DNA from: Nitriliruptoria bacterium
GTDB lineage: Bacteria > Actinomycetota > Nitriliruptoria > Euzebyales > Egibacteraceae
Direction of reading: 5' to 3'
NCBI GenBank assembly: GCA_003553565.1
Contig: PWER01000102.1
Span: forward strand, 1 to 64,000
Length of the DNA stretch: 64,000 nucleotides
A program made the translations under genes and the position numbers. This document shows positions 46,992 through 57,415 of the stretch, piece by piece. How positions within the stretch are numbered: the stretch's first letter is position 1; each line of letters begins with the position of its first letter. The notes under the pieces are model-generated. The model searched no databases. It saw only the letters and a list, made by a program, of their open reading frames with translations, and had not been told where the DNA came from.

Positions 46992-47936
46992 TCAGCTGGC
47001 GGCGACCGCCTGCTCCTCGAGCCAGCGCTCGGCGTCGATCGCCGCGCGAGCGCCGGTGCCCGCAGCGGTGACCGCTTGGCGGTAGATCGTGTCGACGACG
47101 TCACCGGCAGCGAAGACCCCCGGCACGTTGGTGTGGGTGCGGGGCTCGTCCACCAGGATGTAGCCCTGCTCGTCGAGCTCGATCTGGCCCGAGAACAGCG
47201 ACGTGGTGGGATCGTGGCCGATGGCCACGAACAGCCCGTCGGTGCGCAGCGTGCGCTGCTGGTCGGTCTCGGTGTCGGCGAGGACCACGCCCTCGACGCT
47301 GTCCTCACCCAGCACATCGACCACCTGGGCGTTCCACTCGAACTCGATCTTGTCGTTGGCGAACGCGCGGTCCTGCATGATCTTGGACGCCCGCAGCTCC
47401 TTGCGGCGGTGAACCACCGTGACCTTGGAGGCGAACTTGGTGAGGAACGTGGCCTCCTCCATCGCCGAGTCGCCGCCGCCCACCACCACGAGCTCCTTGT
47501 CGCGGAAGAAGAACCCATCGCAGGTGGCGCAGCTGGACACCCCGCGGCCGAGCAGCCGCTGCTCGTTATCGAGTCCGAGCCAGCGTGCCGTGGCACCCGT
47601 GGAGATGATGACCGCCTGTGCGGCGATCTCCTCGCCGCGCACCGTCAGCGAGAACGGCGAGCCCTGGGTGAAGTCGACGGACTCCACGTCAGCGCTGATC
47701 GGGCGCGCGCCGAAGCGCTCGGCCTGCTTGCGCATCTCGCTGATCAGCTGCGGCCCGAGGATCCCCTCGGGAAAGCCGGGGTAGTTCTCGACGTCGGTGG
47801 TCAGCATCAGCTGCCCACCAGCCTCGCGACCCTCGTAGACCACGGGCTGCAGGTCAGCGCGCGCGGCGTAGAGCGCCGCGCTCAGCGCGGCCGGGCCGGA
47901 GCCGATGATCGCAACGGTCTCGGTGGTCTGGCTCAT
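46992..47936 (-). CDS. trxB: thioredoxin reductase
   Basis: 314 residues from the ATG at 47936. FAD-binding [17 protein letters not shown], redox-active CATC (Cys136, Cys139), NADPH-binding [12 protein letters not shown] and C-terminal [10 protein letters not shown]. It reduces TrxA with NADPH. Position between the anti-sigma gene and trxA matches the mycobacterial sigM-rsmA-trxB-trxA operon, suggesting redox control by that sigma factor. Confidence 0.97.
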   Translation of the reverse strand: MSQTTETVAIIGSGPAALSAALYAARADLQPVVYEGREAGGQLMLTTDVENYPGFPEGILGPQLISEMRKQAERFGARPISADVESVDFTQGSPFSLTVRGEEIAAQAVIISTGATARWLGLDNEQRLLGRGVSSCATCDGFFFRDKELVVVGGGDSAMEEATFLTKFASKVTVVHRRKELRASKIMQDRAFANDKIEFEWNAQVVDVLGEDSVEGVVLADTETDQQRTLRTDGLFVAIGHDPTTSLFSGQIELDEQGYILVDEPRTHTNVPGVFAAGDVVDTIYRQAVTAAGTGARAAIDAERWLEEQAVAAS

Positions 47937-48081
47937 CAGGATGATCCTCGTCTCGCACTGGTCGGTCGGAGTGCGTGCTGCGCGCACGCGTCACAGCGAG
48001 AGCGCACGCACCGCTCACCCCGTGCCAACGGCTCGCGTGCCGAGCCTATTCCGCGGCGGTGCCGCGTCGCAGCGGCGGGGG

Positions 48082-49053
48082 TCAGGGCGCGTGGACCACC
48101 ACGTGCGCGATCGGGCACTCCGCCGCAGCGCCGGTGACGACCACGACAGTGCGGTCGAGGGACTGGCCGGTGGGGCCCGAGACGAACACGTGACCCAGCA
48201 CCGCTCGCTGGTCCACCTCCGCCCAGGCCACGGCGGCCAGCGCGACCGGCGCCTGCGCTGCCTCCTCGGCGCGGTCGCGTGCCGGGGCCACGCAGCGCGC
48301 GGCCGGGTCCCCGTCCAGGGTGCGCTCCTCCAGAAGCCCTCGGGTCGCCGCGTCGATCGTGTCGGCCTCCTGCGCTGCGATGCCCAGCAGGTCGGTGACC
48401 GCTGGCGCGTCGCGCAGGCGGTCGACGAGCGCCTCGAGGTCGGGCACAGCGCCGAGCTCGAAGGCGACCTCGGTCGTCGGCTCGGCGTCGTCCTCGCGCG
48501 CGTCGTCGTCGCGCGGCCGATCGGTCTCGGGCTCGATGGTCTCGTCGGCGTCCTCGGCCTCGTCGGGCTCGGGGGCCTCCTCGGCTGCGGCGGGCGCGTC
48601 GTTCGGCTCGTCGGCGGCGTCGACGTCGGGGTCGTCAGCCATCTCCGCGGGCTCCTCCGCGGCTTCCTCGGGCCCCGTGTCGTCCCCGAGCGGGGCGAGC
48701 AGCAGCGGTCCTCCAACCAGCAGCGCCACCAGCACCGCGGCCGCCGCAGCCGCCGGCAGCCAGGCGGGGGTGCGGCGACGCAGCGGCGTGACCTCGGCGT
48801 CCGAGTCCACGCCAGCGTGGCGCTGCACCGCGGCCACGAAGCCCTCTGGCACCTCCACCGTCGCGGCCCCGGCGAGCTGCTCGCGCACGGCGCGCACCCG
48901 CTCGAGGCGGGCTCGCAGGGCGGGCTCGGCCGCCAGGCGCTCCTCGAAGGCGCTGGCCTCCTCGTCGGCCAGCTCGTCGTCCAGCCACGCGCCGATGAGC
49001 CGGGCGTCGTCATCGCCCGGGTCGTGGCGCGGAGGGTGGCGTGAGGTGGTCAT
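48082..49053 (-). CDS. putative anti-sigma factor (membrane, acidic)
   Basis: 323 residues. An N-terminal cytoplasmic part (about 15-75) with LIGAWLDDELADEEASAFEERLAAEPALRARL resembles anti-sigma domains but has no zinc-binding HxxxCxxC. One membrane helix (about 98-118) precedes a very acidic Glu/Asp/Ala linker (about 125-195) and an extracytoplasmic domain with two cysteines. Seven bases follow the sigma-factor gene, so it is its likely membrane antagonist. Confidence 0.78.
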   Translation of the reverse strand: MTTSRHPPRHDPGDDDARLIGAWLDDELADEEASAFEERLAAEPALRARLERVRAVREQLAGAATVEVPEGFVAAVQRHAGVDSDAEVTPLRRRTPAWLPAAAAAAVLVALLVGGPLLLAPLGDDTGPEEAAEEPAEMADDPDVDAADEPNDAPAAAEEAPEPDEAEDADETIEPETDRPRDDDAREDDAEPTTEVAFELGAVPDLEALVDRLRDAPAVTDLLGIAAQEADTIDAATRGLLEERTLDGDPAARCVAPARDRAEEAAQAPVALAAVAWAEVDQRAVLGHVFVSGPTGQSLDRTVVVVTGAAAECPIAHVVVHAP

Positions 49054-49060
49054 GGGTGCG

Positions 49061-49732
49061 TCACTCGTGAGACGTCGGCGCAGGCGGGTCAGGTTCCCAT
49101 GCCGCGGCCAGTCGCGCGTGCGCGCGGTGCAGCCGGGACTTCACCGTGCCCACCGCGACCCCCTGGCGCGCCGCCACCTCGGCCAGCGGGAGATCGCACA
49201 CGTCGACGAGCACCACGACCTCGCGCTGGGGCCGAGGCAGCGCCTCGATGTGCGCGCGCAGGCCGGCGTCGATGCCGCGCCCGGCGAGCACGTCCTCCAG
49301 CGCGGCGGGGTCGGCGAGCGACTCGGCCAGCTCGGCGACGTCGGTGCTGGTGCGGCGCGGGCGCCGCGCAGCCTTGCGCTGGGCGTCGCGGCAGCAGTTG
49401 ATCGCCACGCGATGCAGCCATGTCGCCAGGCTCGCCCGACCCTGGAAGGTGGCGGCGTGACGCCACAGCCGCGCGAACACCTCCTGGGCTGCGTCCTCGG
49501 CGTCGTCAGCGCCGAGCTCGCGGCGGCACACAGCCAGCACGCGTCCGGCGTGCCGCTCCACGAGCGTGGCGAACGCACCAGCATCCCCCTCGGCCACAGC
49601 CTCGACGAGGGCCGCCTCGTCCCGGCTGTGGGCGGGCTGGTCCCGGCTGTGGGCGGGCTGGTCCCGGCTGTCCGCGGGCTCGTCGTGTGCCCCGACCCCG
49701 CGCGCCTGTGGCTCAGGAGGCGGGGCGGGCAC
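49061..49732 (-). CDS. sigM: ECF-family RNA polymerase sigma factor (SigM-like)
   Basis: 223 residues: region 2 (DAEDAAQEVFARLWRHAATFQG and ASLATWLHRVAINCCRD) and region 4 (LPRPQREVVVLVDVCDLPLAEVAARQGVAVGTVKSRLHRA). The N terminus carries about three copies of a seven-residue unit (QPAHSRD-like) encoded by a 21-bp tandem repeat. The GTG start lies inside the upstream kinase gene (20-base overlap). By synteny with trxB, trxA and cwlM it is SigM; it should control a stress regulon, possibly including its own operon. Confidence 0.88.
   Translation of the reverse strand: MPAPPPEPQARGVGAHDEPADSRDQPAHSRDQPAHSRDEAALVEAVAEGDAGAFATLVERHAGRVLAVCRRELGADDAEDAAQEVFARLWRHAATFQGRASLATWLHRVAINCCRDAQRKAARRPRRTSTDVAELAESLADPAALEDVLAGRGIDAGLRAHIEALPRPQREVVVLVDVCDLPLAEVAARQGVAVGTVKSRLHRAHARLAAAWEPDPPAPTSHE
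49619..49681. repeat. 21-bp tandem repeat in the sigma-factor N terminus
   Basis: Three units (49619-49639, 49640-49660, 49661-49681), each beginning GTCCCGGCTGT. The first two are identical; the third differs at a few bases. The period is a multiple of three, so copy-number change keeps the sigma-factor frame and only adds or removes seven residues. Units encode PADSRD- and PAHSRD-type peptides. Confidence 0.9.
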
Positions 49733-51314
49733 GGATCTCGAGCTCCGAGAACTCGGCGGCGAACCGGCCGGAGCTGTACGGCGAGGGGGGCAGCTCCCCG
49801 GTGATCCACACCAGGAAGTGCCGGTTGGGGATCTCGGAGGGGGGGTCCAGCTCGACCCACTCGCTGCCGCCGTCCACCGCGGCGACGGGTGTCCAGTCCT
49901 GGATGGTGGTCGCGGCGTGATCGGCGGTGCGCAGCTGCAGGTCGACGGGCTCCAGCACCGGTGCCACGTCGACGGCGTCGACCCACATCGGCTCGGTGAG
50001 CTCGATCATGATGCCAACACCGCCCTCGTCGGCTTCACCGAGATCGGCGCTGTCGAAGTGCTCGGTGCGCCACGTCGTGTCCTCGTCGCCGTCGAGCAGG
50101 TTGTCGAGGTCCTCGTCGTCAGGGTCCGTGTCGCCACCCGGGTCGAGGACCGACAGCCGCACCGACTCCGGGTCGATGACCTCCGGCTCGGGCTCGCTGC
50201 CGAACAGGGCGCCGCCGAAGACCTCGTCGCTGGCGGCGAGGTAGCCGCCCACACCGGCTATCAGCAGCACCGCCGCAGCGCCGGCGGCCACGAGCATGCG
50301 GGGTGTGCGCCACCGGGGCGGGGCCGCGTCGGCCTCCTCCCCGGCCGCCTCCGCGGCGACGGCTTCGGCCGACTCCGCGGCGGGCGGATCGGGTGGCCCC
50401 GGCGACAGCGCGTCGCGGCCGCCGTCCAAGGCGCCGGTGTGGTGCTGCAGCGCCTCGGCGAGGGCGGTGAGGTTGGGGAAGCGGTGGTGTGGCTCCCGCG
50501 ACAGCGCGCGCTGCACCGCGCGCTCGACGCCGCGCGGGATGGTGCGGTCGTGGCGACGCACCGGCTCGGGGTCGTGCTCCAGACGCTGGGCCGCGGTGGC
50601 CAGCGGGGTCTCGGCGCGGAACGGCGGCTCGCCGACCAGCGCTTCGTAGAGCACCACGCCGAGGGCGTACTGGTCGCTGGCCGAGGTGACCTCGCCGCCG
50701 CGGATCTGCTCGGGCGCCACGTAGGCTGCGGTGCCGAGCATGGTGCCCGTGCGCGTGAGGTCGTCGGCCTGATCGGCCTTGGCGATGCCGAAGTCGGTGA
50801 CCTTCACCACGCCCTCGGGACCCAGCAGGATGTTGGCGGGCTTGATGTCGCGGTGGATGAGGCCGCGGTTGTGGGCGTAGTCCAGCGCCCGCGCGACCGC
50901 GACCCCGACGCGGCACACGTGCGCCGCCGGCAGGGGCCCCTCGACCAGACGGTGCTTGAGGGTGATGCCCTCGACGTGCTCCATGACCAGGTAGGTCAGC
51001 TCGCCGTGGCGCCCGGTGTCGTAGAGGCTCACCACGTTGGGGTGGGTGAGCCGGGCCGCGCTGATGGCCTCGCGACGGAAGCGCTCGCGGAACGCCTCGT
51101 CGGCGGCCAGGTGCTCGTGGAGCACCTTGATGGCCACGGTGCGGGCAAGCACCTGATCCCAGCCACGCCACACCGTGGCCATGCCGCCCGCTGCGATGCG
51201 CTGATCCAGCCGGTAGCGCCCCGACAGCACGCGTCCCTGCGGACCCTCCACGGGCGGAGCCTGCGGGGGGTGCGGGGTCGCCCAGGTGGCGGTGTCGTCG
51301 GCCGAGTCGGTCAT
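49713..51314 (-). CDS. membrane Ser/Thr protein kinase with discoidin-like outer domain
   Basis: 533 residues. Kinase domain (about 30-290): AAGGMATVWRG, Lys63, HRDIKPANILL (Asp156) and a DFG motif (TDFGIAK), so it looks active. After an Ala/Glu linker comes one membrane helix (about 340-361) and an outer domain (about 370-533) resembling F5/8-type C discoidin folds: LLDGDEDTTWRTEHF and MIELTEPMWVDAVDV. No PASTA repeats. In M. tuberculosis this slot is Rv3910, a MurJ flippase fused to a pseudokinase and a similar outer domain; no flippase is present here. Confidence 0.87.
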   Translation of the reverse strand: MTDSADDTATWATPHPPQAPPVEGPQGRVLSGRYRLDQRIAAGGMATVWRGWDQVLARTVAIKVLHEHLAADEAFRERFRREAISAARLTHPNVVSLYDTGRHGELTYLVMEHVEGITLKHRLVEGPLPAAHVCRVGVAVARALDYAHNRGLIHRDIKPANILLGPEGVVKVTDFGIAKADQADDLTRTGTMLGTAAYVAPEQIRGGEVTSASDQYALGVVLYEALVGEPPFRAETPLATAAQRLEHDPEPVRRHDRTIPRGVERAVQRALSREPHHRFPNLTALAEALQHHTGALDGGRDALSPGPPDPPAAESAEAVAAEAAGEEADAAPPRWRTPRMLVAAGAAAVLLIAGVGGYLAASDEVFGGALFGSEPEPEVIDPESVRLSVLDPGGDTDPDDEDLDNLLDGDEDTTWRTEHFDSADLGEADEGGVGIMIELTEPMWVDAVDVAPVLEPVDLQLRTADHAATTIQDWTPVAAVDGGSEWVELDPPSEIPNRHFLVWITGELPPSPYSSGRFAAEFSELEIRARPAS

Positions 51315-51483
51315 GCGGGGGAGCGCCCTGCTCGATCGGTGCGTGCGGCTCGTCGTCGGGCGGGATGCGCGGGTCGGGTGCAGGCTGTGGAGTCTAGGCT
51401 GGCGCGCGCAGGCGCTCGCGTCGGTGAGGGCACGCTTGCAGGGTAGCGGGGCAGCAGGGCGGTGCTCGTCCGTGGCAATCGTG

Positions 51484-52089
51484 CTAGCCGGCAGCGCCGC
51501 GCCGCCAGGCCTGCTGCCGCTGGGCACCCTCGGCCGCGTCGCCGGCCGCCTCCGTCTCGTCGCCGGCGGGGCGCTCGGTCTCGGCGGCGTCGGCGGGATC
51601 ATCGGCATCCGAGGGCGTGGCGCGCGCGGGCGGCGCGACGGCGCTGGCTTGCAGGGCGCGCCCGCGCACGCTCGCCACGAGCTTGCGCTCGTTGAGGTGC
51701 GCCATGCGCTCGAGCGCCTGGCCGAGCGGCAGCCAGGCGACGTGCTCGGCCTCGTCGTCACGCTCGTGCAGGTGCCCGTGCAGCGGGCGCATGACGTAGT
51801 AGTGGACGTACTTGTGGTAGCGCACCCCGTCGGGGTGCCACAGGAACCAGTAGTCCACCACGCCCAGCCCCTCGATGATGGCCGCGTGGATGCCGGTCTC
51901 CTCGCGGACCTCGCGGACCGCGGCATCCTCCACCGCCTCGCCGGGCTCGATGCCGCCCTTGGGCAGGGTCCACTGCAGCTTGCCCATGGCGCTGCGGCGC
52001 GCGATGAGCAGCCCCCATCGACCGTCCGCGCGGTCCTGGACCACCAGGCCGCCCGCGGAGACGGCGCGTTGCGTCGGGTAGCGGCTCAT
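51484..52089 (-). CDS. NUDIX hydrolase (MutT4-like)
   Basis: 201 residues. The Nudix box GGIEPGEAVEDAAVREVREETGI is complete (about 45-67). Preceded by GGLVVQDRADGRWGLLIARR and followed by a family-typical VDYWFLWHPDGVRYHKYVHYY; the last ~50 residues are disordered and acidic. It hydrolyses nucleoside-diphosphate-linked substrates. Position near the kinase and CCA-adding gene corresponds to mycobacterial mutT4 (Rv3908). Confidence 0.9.
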   Translation of the reverse strand: MSRYPTQRAVSAGGLVVQDRADGRWGLLIARRSAMGKLQWTLPKGGIEPGEAVEDAAVREVREETGIHAAIIEGLGVVDYWFLWHPDGVRYHKYVHYYVMRPLHGHLHERDDEAEHVAWLPLGQALERMAHLNERKLVASVRGRALQASAVAPPARATPSDADDPADAAETERPAGDETEAAGDAAEGAQRQQAWRRGAAG

Positions 52090-52227
52090 GTCCTCGGCGC
52101 TCGTCTGTCGGGGGTGATCGACAGCCCTGGGTGCTCGGGTGTGCGGGCCTCCGAGGATAGTCGGTCAAGTCCGGGGGCTACGTGCCGACGCGAGAGGTGA
52201 CGGCGCTGTCGACGCGAGAGACGATCC

Positions 52228-53304
<1,077 letters not shown>

Positions 53305-53346
53305 CGCTGCCGCGCCCGCCAGCCGTCTGGCGGCCGGACCCGCCGC

Positions 53347-53402
53347 CGCCCGCGGGGCGTCAGCGCGATCCCGCCGGCGCCCGCGGGGCGTCAGCGCGAT
53401 CC
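53347..53402 (+). repeat. 25-bp direct repeat downstream of pilT
   Basis: Two identical 25-base copies (53347-53371 and 53378-53402), 31 bases apart, starting CGCCCGCGGGGCGTCAGCG, in the space between pilT and the CCA-adding gene. Each includes a small GC-rich palindrome (CGCCCGCGGGGCG), which could form hairpins serving as a pilT terminator. Confidence 0.8.
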
Positions 53403-53465
53403 GCCCTGCCCCCGCCAGCCCCCGGCGCTGACGGGGGCAGCCCACTCGTCTACGGTTGACCTGCC

Positions 53466-54887
53466 ATGGCTGACGTGACGCTGACGATCGAGCAGGAGCG
53501 CGCCCTCGGGCAGCTCGTGGCCGTCTACCCGGTGGCCGAGGAGCTGGCCGAGCGCATCGGCGCGGCCGGCCATGAGCTCTACCTCGTCGGCGGCACCGTG
53601 CGGGACACGCTGCTCGGCAGCACCCAGCACGACCTCGACTTCGCGACCTCGGCGCCGCCGGAGGAGACCGAGCGGCTGCTGCGCGGCTGGGCCGATCACG
53701 TGTGGCTGACCGGCGCGCGGTTCGGCACCGTCAGCGCCCTCAAGGACGGTCGGCAGCTCGAGATCACCACCTTCCGCTCCGATCGCTACCTGGAGGGGTC
53801 GCGCCACCCCGACGTGACGTTCGCCGACGACATCGACGCCGATCTGGTGCGCCGCGACTTCACGATCAACGCGATGGCGGTGCGCCTGTCCGATCAGCGG
53901 TTCGTCGATCCCTTCGGCGGCTTGAGCGACCTGCGGGATCGGATCCTGCGCACCCCCACCGATCCCGCCACCAGCTTCGGCGACGACCCGCTGCGCATGC
54001 TGCGGCTCGGCCGGTTCGCTGCCCAGCTGAGCGCCACCCCCGACAAGGCGACGCTGAAGGCTGCCGAGGCGCTGGCACCGCGGCTCGACGAGATCAGCGT
54101 CGAGCGCATCCGCGACGAGCTCGACCGCCTGGTGTGCGCGCCCGACCAGCACGCCGGCTGGGACCTGCTCTGCGATGCCGGCCTGGCCGACCGCTTCCTG
54201 CCCGAGATCCCGGCCCTGCGCATGGAGCGCGACCCGCTCAACCACCACAAGGACGTCTACCGCCACACCCTGGCGGTGGTCCAGGGCACCCCCGCCGACG
54301 ACGTGACGCTGCGCCTGGCCGCGCTGCTGCACGACATCGGCAAGCCGGCCACCCGCGAGTTCCACGACGACGGCCGCGTGACGTTCCACCACCACGAGGT
54401 CGTCGGGGCGCGCATGGCCAAGGCGCGCCTGAAGGCGCTGCGCTACCCCAAGCAGGTGGTCGAGGACGTCACCCAGCTGGTGTTCATGCATCTGCGCTTC
54501 CACGGCTACGTCGACGGCGACTGGACCGACTCGGCGGTGCGTCGCTACGTCAACGACTGCGGCAGGGACGAGCAGCTGCGCCGGCTCAACCAGCTCACCC
54601 GCGCCGATGTCACCACCCAGAACCGTGCCAAGGCGCGGCGCCTGCAGCGGGCCATGGACGAGTTCGAGGAGCGCATCGCGCGTCTGCGCGAGCAGGAGGA
54701 GCTCGAGCAGGTCCGCCCGGCGCTGGACGGCCACCAGATCATGCAGCACCTCGGCCTCGAGCCCGGCCCGCTGGTCGGCGAGGCGTGGAGCATGCTGCGC
54801 GAGGCGCGCCTCGAGGAGGGACCGATGTCGGCCGAGCGCGCCGCCGAGCTGCTCGACGCATGGGCCGAGAAGAAGGGCCTGCGCTGA
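53466..54887 (+). CDS. pcnA: CCA tRNA nucleotidyltransferase (PcnA family)
   Basis: 473 residues. Nucleotidyltransferase head: YLVGGTVRDTLLG and HDLDFATSAPPEET, then RRDFTINAMAV, and a C-terminal HD domain with LLHDIGKPATREFHDDGRVTFHHHE. It adds or repairs the 3' CCA of tRNAs, needed here because none of the three tRNA genes in the window encodes CCA. Corresponds to mycobacterial Rv3907c beside mutT4. Confidence 0.95.
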   Translation: MADVTLTIEQERALGQLVAVYPVAEELAERIGAAGHELYLVGGTVRDTLLGSTQHDLDFATSAPPEETERLLRGWADHVWLTGARFGTVSALKDGRQLEITTFRSDRYLEGSRHPDVTFADDIDADLVRRDFTINAMAVRLSDQRFVDPFGGLSDLRDRILRTPTDPATSFGDDPLRMLRLGRFAAQLSATPDKATLKAAEALAPRLDEISVERIRDELDRLVCAPDQHAGWDLLCDAGLADRFLPEIPALRMERDPLNHHKDVYRHTLAVVQGTPADDVTLRLAALLHDIGKPATREFHDDGRVTFHHHEVVGARMAKARLKALRYPKQVVEDVTQLVFMHLRFHGYVDGDWTDSAVRRYVNDCGRDEQLRRLNQLTRADVTTQNRAKARRLQRAMDEFEERIARLREQEELEQVRPALDGHQIMQHLGLEPGPLVGEAWSMLREARLEEGPMSAERAAELLDAWAEKKGLR

Positions 54888-54958
54888 CCTCGAGGGCACA
54901 GGCCGCGGCCGGGCCCGGTCGGGCCGGGCCGGCGTGGGCCGATGCCGAGGGTCGACCG

Positions 54959-55696
54959 GTGCAGCGCCCCGAGCCGGCCGGTGCTGCCGCGCTCTCGGCG
55001 ATCGGCGACCTGCAGGGCGAGGCCTACGAGCGCAACGCCTTCGCCCAGGGCACCGCAGCCGAGACCGAGGCGCTGTGGACCCGGCTTGACCTCGCCGAGG
55101 GCGACCGCGTGCTGGATGTGGGCGCGGCCACCGGACGCCACAGCCGCGCGCTGGCGGCGCGCGGCTGCCTCCCCGTGGCGCTGGACCTGTCGCATGCGGT
55201 CCTCACCGCAGGAGCCCGGCAGGCGCGCCGCGAGGGCCTGGGGATCGACTGGGTCCGCGCTGACGCCGGCCTGCTGCCGCTGGCGCGAGGCAGCGTGGAC
55301 GCCGCCATCAGCGTGTGCCAGGGCGCGTTCGGGCTGGGAGGCGACGCCGACCGCGCGCTGCTCGCCGAGCTGGCGCGGGTGGTGCGACCCGGCGGCGGCC
55401 TCGCGCTGACCGCCTACTCGCTGGCCTTCGCCGCGCGCTTCCTCGGCCCCGAGGACGCGCTGGACCTGCCCCGCGGGCTGCTGCACGCCCCGGCCGAGGT
55501 CCGCGACCGCGACGGCCGCCCCCACCAGCTGGACCACTGGAGCGCCTGCTACAGCCCGGCGCACCTGTGCGACCTGCTCGCCGAGGCCGGTTTCACCGCG
55601 GTGGGCCTGTGGGGGTGGGAGCCCGGCGCGCCCACGGACCGCCCGCCGGTGCTCACCGACCCCGAGGTCCTCGTGTCGGCCGTCCGTGACCCTTGA
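54959..55696 (+). CDS. class I SAM-dependent methyltransferase
   Basis: 245 residues from the GTG at 54959, which has GAGGG seven bases upstream; the frame is open further up but without a start. SAM motif VLDVGAATGRHSRALAARG (about 48-66) and post-motif ALDLSHAVLTAGARQA; later VVRPGGGLALTAYSLAFA. Resembles UbiE/small-molecule methyltransferases; substrate unknown. It follows the CCA-adding gene by about 70 bases. Confidence 0.8.
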   Translation: MQRPEPAGAAALSAIGDLQGEAYERNAFAQGTAAETEALWTRLDLAEGDRVLDVGAATGRHSRALAARGCLPVALDLSHAVLTAGARQARREGLGIDWVRADAGLLPLARGSVDAAISVCQGAFGLGGDADRALLAELARVVRPGGGLALTAYSLAFAARFLGPEDALDLPRGLLHAPAEVRDRDGRPHQLDHWSACYSPAHLCDLLAEAGFTAVGLWGWEPGAPTDRPPVLTDPEVLVSAVRDP

Positions 55697-55777
55697 CCAC
55701 GACCGTGGGGTCAAGCGTTCAGGTCGCGAGGTGCAACGGCGCCGCAGCGCGCTGCCGGCGCAGCGCGCCGGTGCGGC

Positions 55778-56242
55778 TCACTCCTCGTCGTCGGGGTCCT
55801 CCAGGCCGCAGCGTCGCCGCACGAGCGCACCGAGGGCGCGCAGGCGCCCCAGCTCGGTGGCTGGCACCTCCACCAGTCGGGCTCCTGCGGTGGTGCCCAG
55901 CCGCAGGCGCGCCACGGCCGAGGTGAGCGCCAGCGCGGCGCCCAGCACGCCCGACAGCGCGCCCAACGCACCGGCCACGCCGAACAGCGGGGCGGCGAGG
56001 CCGATCAGCACCAGGCCGACCAGCAGCTGGGGCACCGACTCGGCCAGGCGCACCCGCACCTCGCGGATCTCATCGAGGGGGACCACGTGCTCGCGTGTCC
56101 CGCCGTCCAGCAGCCCGAACGTCAGGGCGCGCTCGTCGATCACCACCCCGGAACCGGTCACGGTCACCACCGTGCGGGCGCTGGGGCGCAGCAGGCTCGC
56201 ACGCAGAGCGGCCTGGTGAGGTGAGGGCTGCTCGTCGGGCAC
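55778..56242 (-). CDS. uncharacterised membrane protein with PH-like layout
   Basis: 154 residues: an N-terminal beta-rich stretch (TVVTVTGSGVVIDERALTFGLLDGGTREHVVPLDEIREVRV), two membrane helices (about 70-90 and 92-112) and a charged C terminus. The arrangement recalls bacterial PH/DUF membrane proteins, but no family is certain. It lies 41 bases downstream of ino1 on the same strand and may be cotranscribed. Confidence 0.65.
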   Translation of the reverse strand: MPDEQPSPHQAALRASLLRPSARTVVTVTGSGVVIDERALTFGLLDGGTREHVVPLDEIREVRVRLAESVPQLLVGLVLIGLAAPLFGVAGALGALSGVLGAALALTSAVARLRLGTTAGARLVEVPATELGRLRALGALVRRRCGLEDPDDEE

Positions 56243-56283
56243 GGCGCCTCCGTCCTGCGAGCGCGCCGGCCTTGCGCTGGGTG

Positions 56284-57366
56284 CTAGTGCGCCTGGTGGC
56301 CGGCGATGAAGGCCTCGACCTGCTGGTGGGCCTCGTCGTCGTGGAGCTGCTCGGGCGGGGACTTCATGAAGTAGCTCGAGGCGGCCATCAGCGGACCGCC
56401 GATGCCGCGGTCCAGGCCCACCTTGGCGCAGCGCACGGCGTCGATGACCACGCCGGCCGAGTTCGGGGAGTCCCAGACCTCGAGCTTGAGCTCGACGTTG
56501 AGCGGCACGTCACCGAAGTTGCGGCCCTCCATGCGGATGTAGGCCCACTTGCGGTCCTCGAGCCACGGGACGTGGTCGCTCGGCCCGACGTGCACCTGGT
56601 CGCTGGAGAGCTGGTGATCCAGCTGGCTGGTCACCGACTGGGTCTTGGACACCTTCTTCGAGTCGAGGCGGGAGCGCTCGAGCATGTTCATGAAGTCCAT
56701 GTTCCCGCCGAAGTTCAGCTGGTAGGTGCGGTCCACGGCCACCCCGCGCTCCTCGAACAGGCGCGTGAGCAGGCGATGGGTGATCGTGGCGCCTACCTGG
56801 CTCTTGATGTCATCGCCGATGATCGGCAGGGCGCGCTCGGCGAACCGCTGCCCCCACGCGGGGTCGCTGGCGATGAACACCGGCAGGCAGTTGACCAGCG
56901 CCACCCCGGCCTCGAGGGCTGCCTCGGCATAGTGCCTGGCCGCCTGCTCGCTGCCGACCGGCAGGTAGGACACCAGGACGTCCGCCCCGCTGCGGCGCAG
57001 CTCGGCGGCCACGTCGACCGGGTCGGCGTCGGCCTCCTGGCAGTGCTCCTGGTAGTAGGCGCCGAACCCATCGAGCGTGGGCCCACGCAGGACCTCCACG
57101 CCCAGCGGCGGGACCTCGGCGAACTGGATCGTGTTGTTCGGCGGGGCGACCACGGCCTCGGCCAGGTCGTGGCCCACCTTCTTGGCGTCCACGTCGAAGG
57201 CGGCCACGAACTCGAGGTCGCCGACGTGGTAGCCCGCCAGCGCGACGTGCATGAGGCCCGGGACGTCGGACTCCGGCGCCGCATCCGCGTAGTAGTGGAC
57301 ACCCTGCACGAGCGAGCTCGCGCAGTTGCCCACGCCCGCGATGGCCACGCGAACCTTGCCGGTCAT
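56284..57366 (-). CDS. ino1: inositol-1-phosphate synthase
   Basis: 360 residues, the compact actinobacterial Ino1. N-terminal NAD-binding [15 protein letters not shown]; conserved [42 protein letters not shown] and a lysine-rich catalytic segment ([14 protein letters not shown]). It converts glucose-6-phosphate to myo-inositol-1-phosphate for phosphatidylinositol or mycothiol, both actinobacterial traits. AAGGAG precedes the ATG. The PadR gene upstream is the usual neighbour. Confidence 0.96.
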   Translation of the reverse strand: MTGKVRVAIAGVGNCASSLVQGVHYYADAAPESDVPGLMHVALAGYHVGDLEFVAAFDVDAKKVGHDLAEAVVAPPNNTIQFAEVPPLGVEVLRGPTLDGFGAYYQEHCQEADADPVDVAAELRRSGADVLVSYLPVGSEQAARHYAEAALEAGVALVNCLPVFIASDPAWGQRFAERALPIIGDDIKSQVGATITHRLLTRLFEERGVAVDRTYQLNFGGNMDFMNMLERSRLDSKKVSKTQSVTSQLDHQLSSDQVHVGPSDHVPWLEDRKWAYIRMEGRNFGDVPLNVELKLEVWDSPNSAGVVIDAVRCAKVGLDRGIGGPLMAASSYFMKSPPEQLHDDEAHQQVEAFIAGHQAH

Positions 57367-57415
57367 GCCGTGCTCCTTGGTCTGCCCCTGCTGCCAACGG
57401 TTGGATGTGGTGCTG

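Noticed and set aside
53347-53402. Direct repeats flanking an integrated element (attachment sites)
   Set aside because: The copies are six bases apart with nothing between them, and no integrase is nearby.
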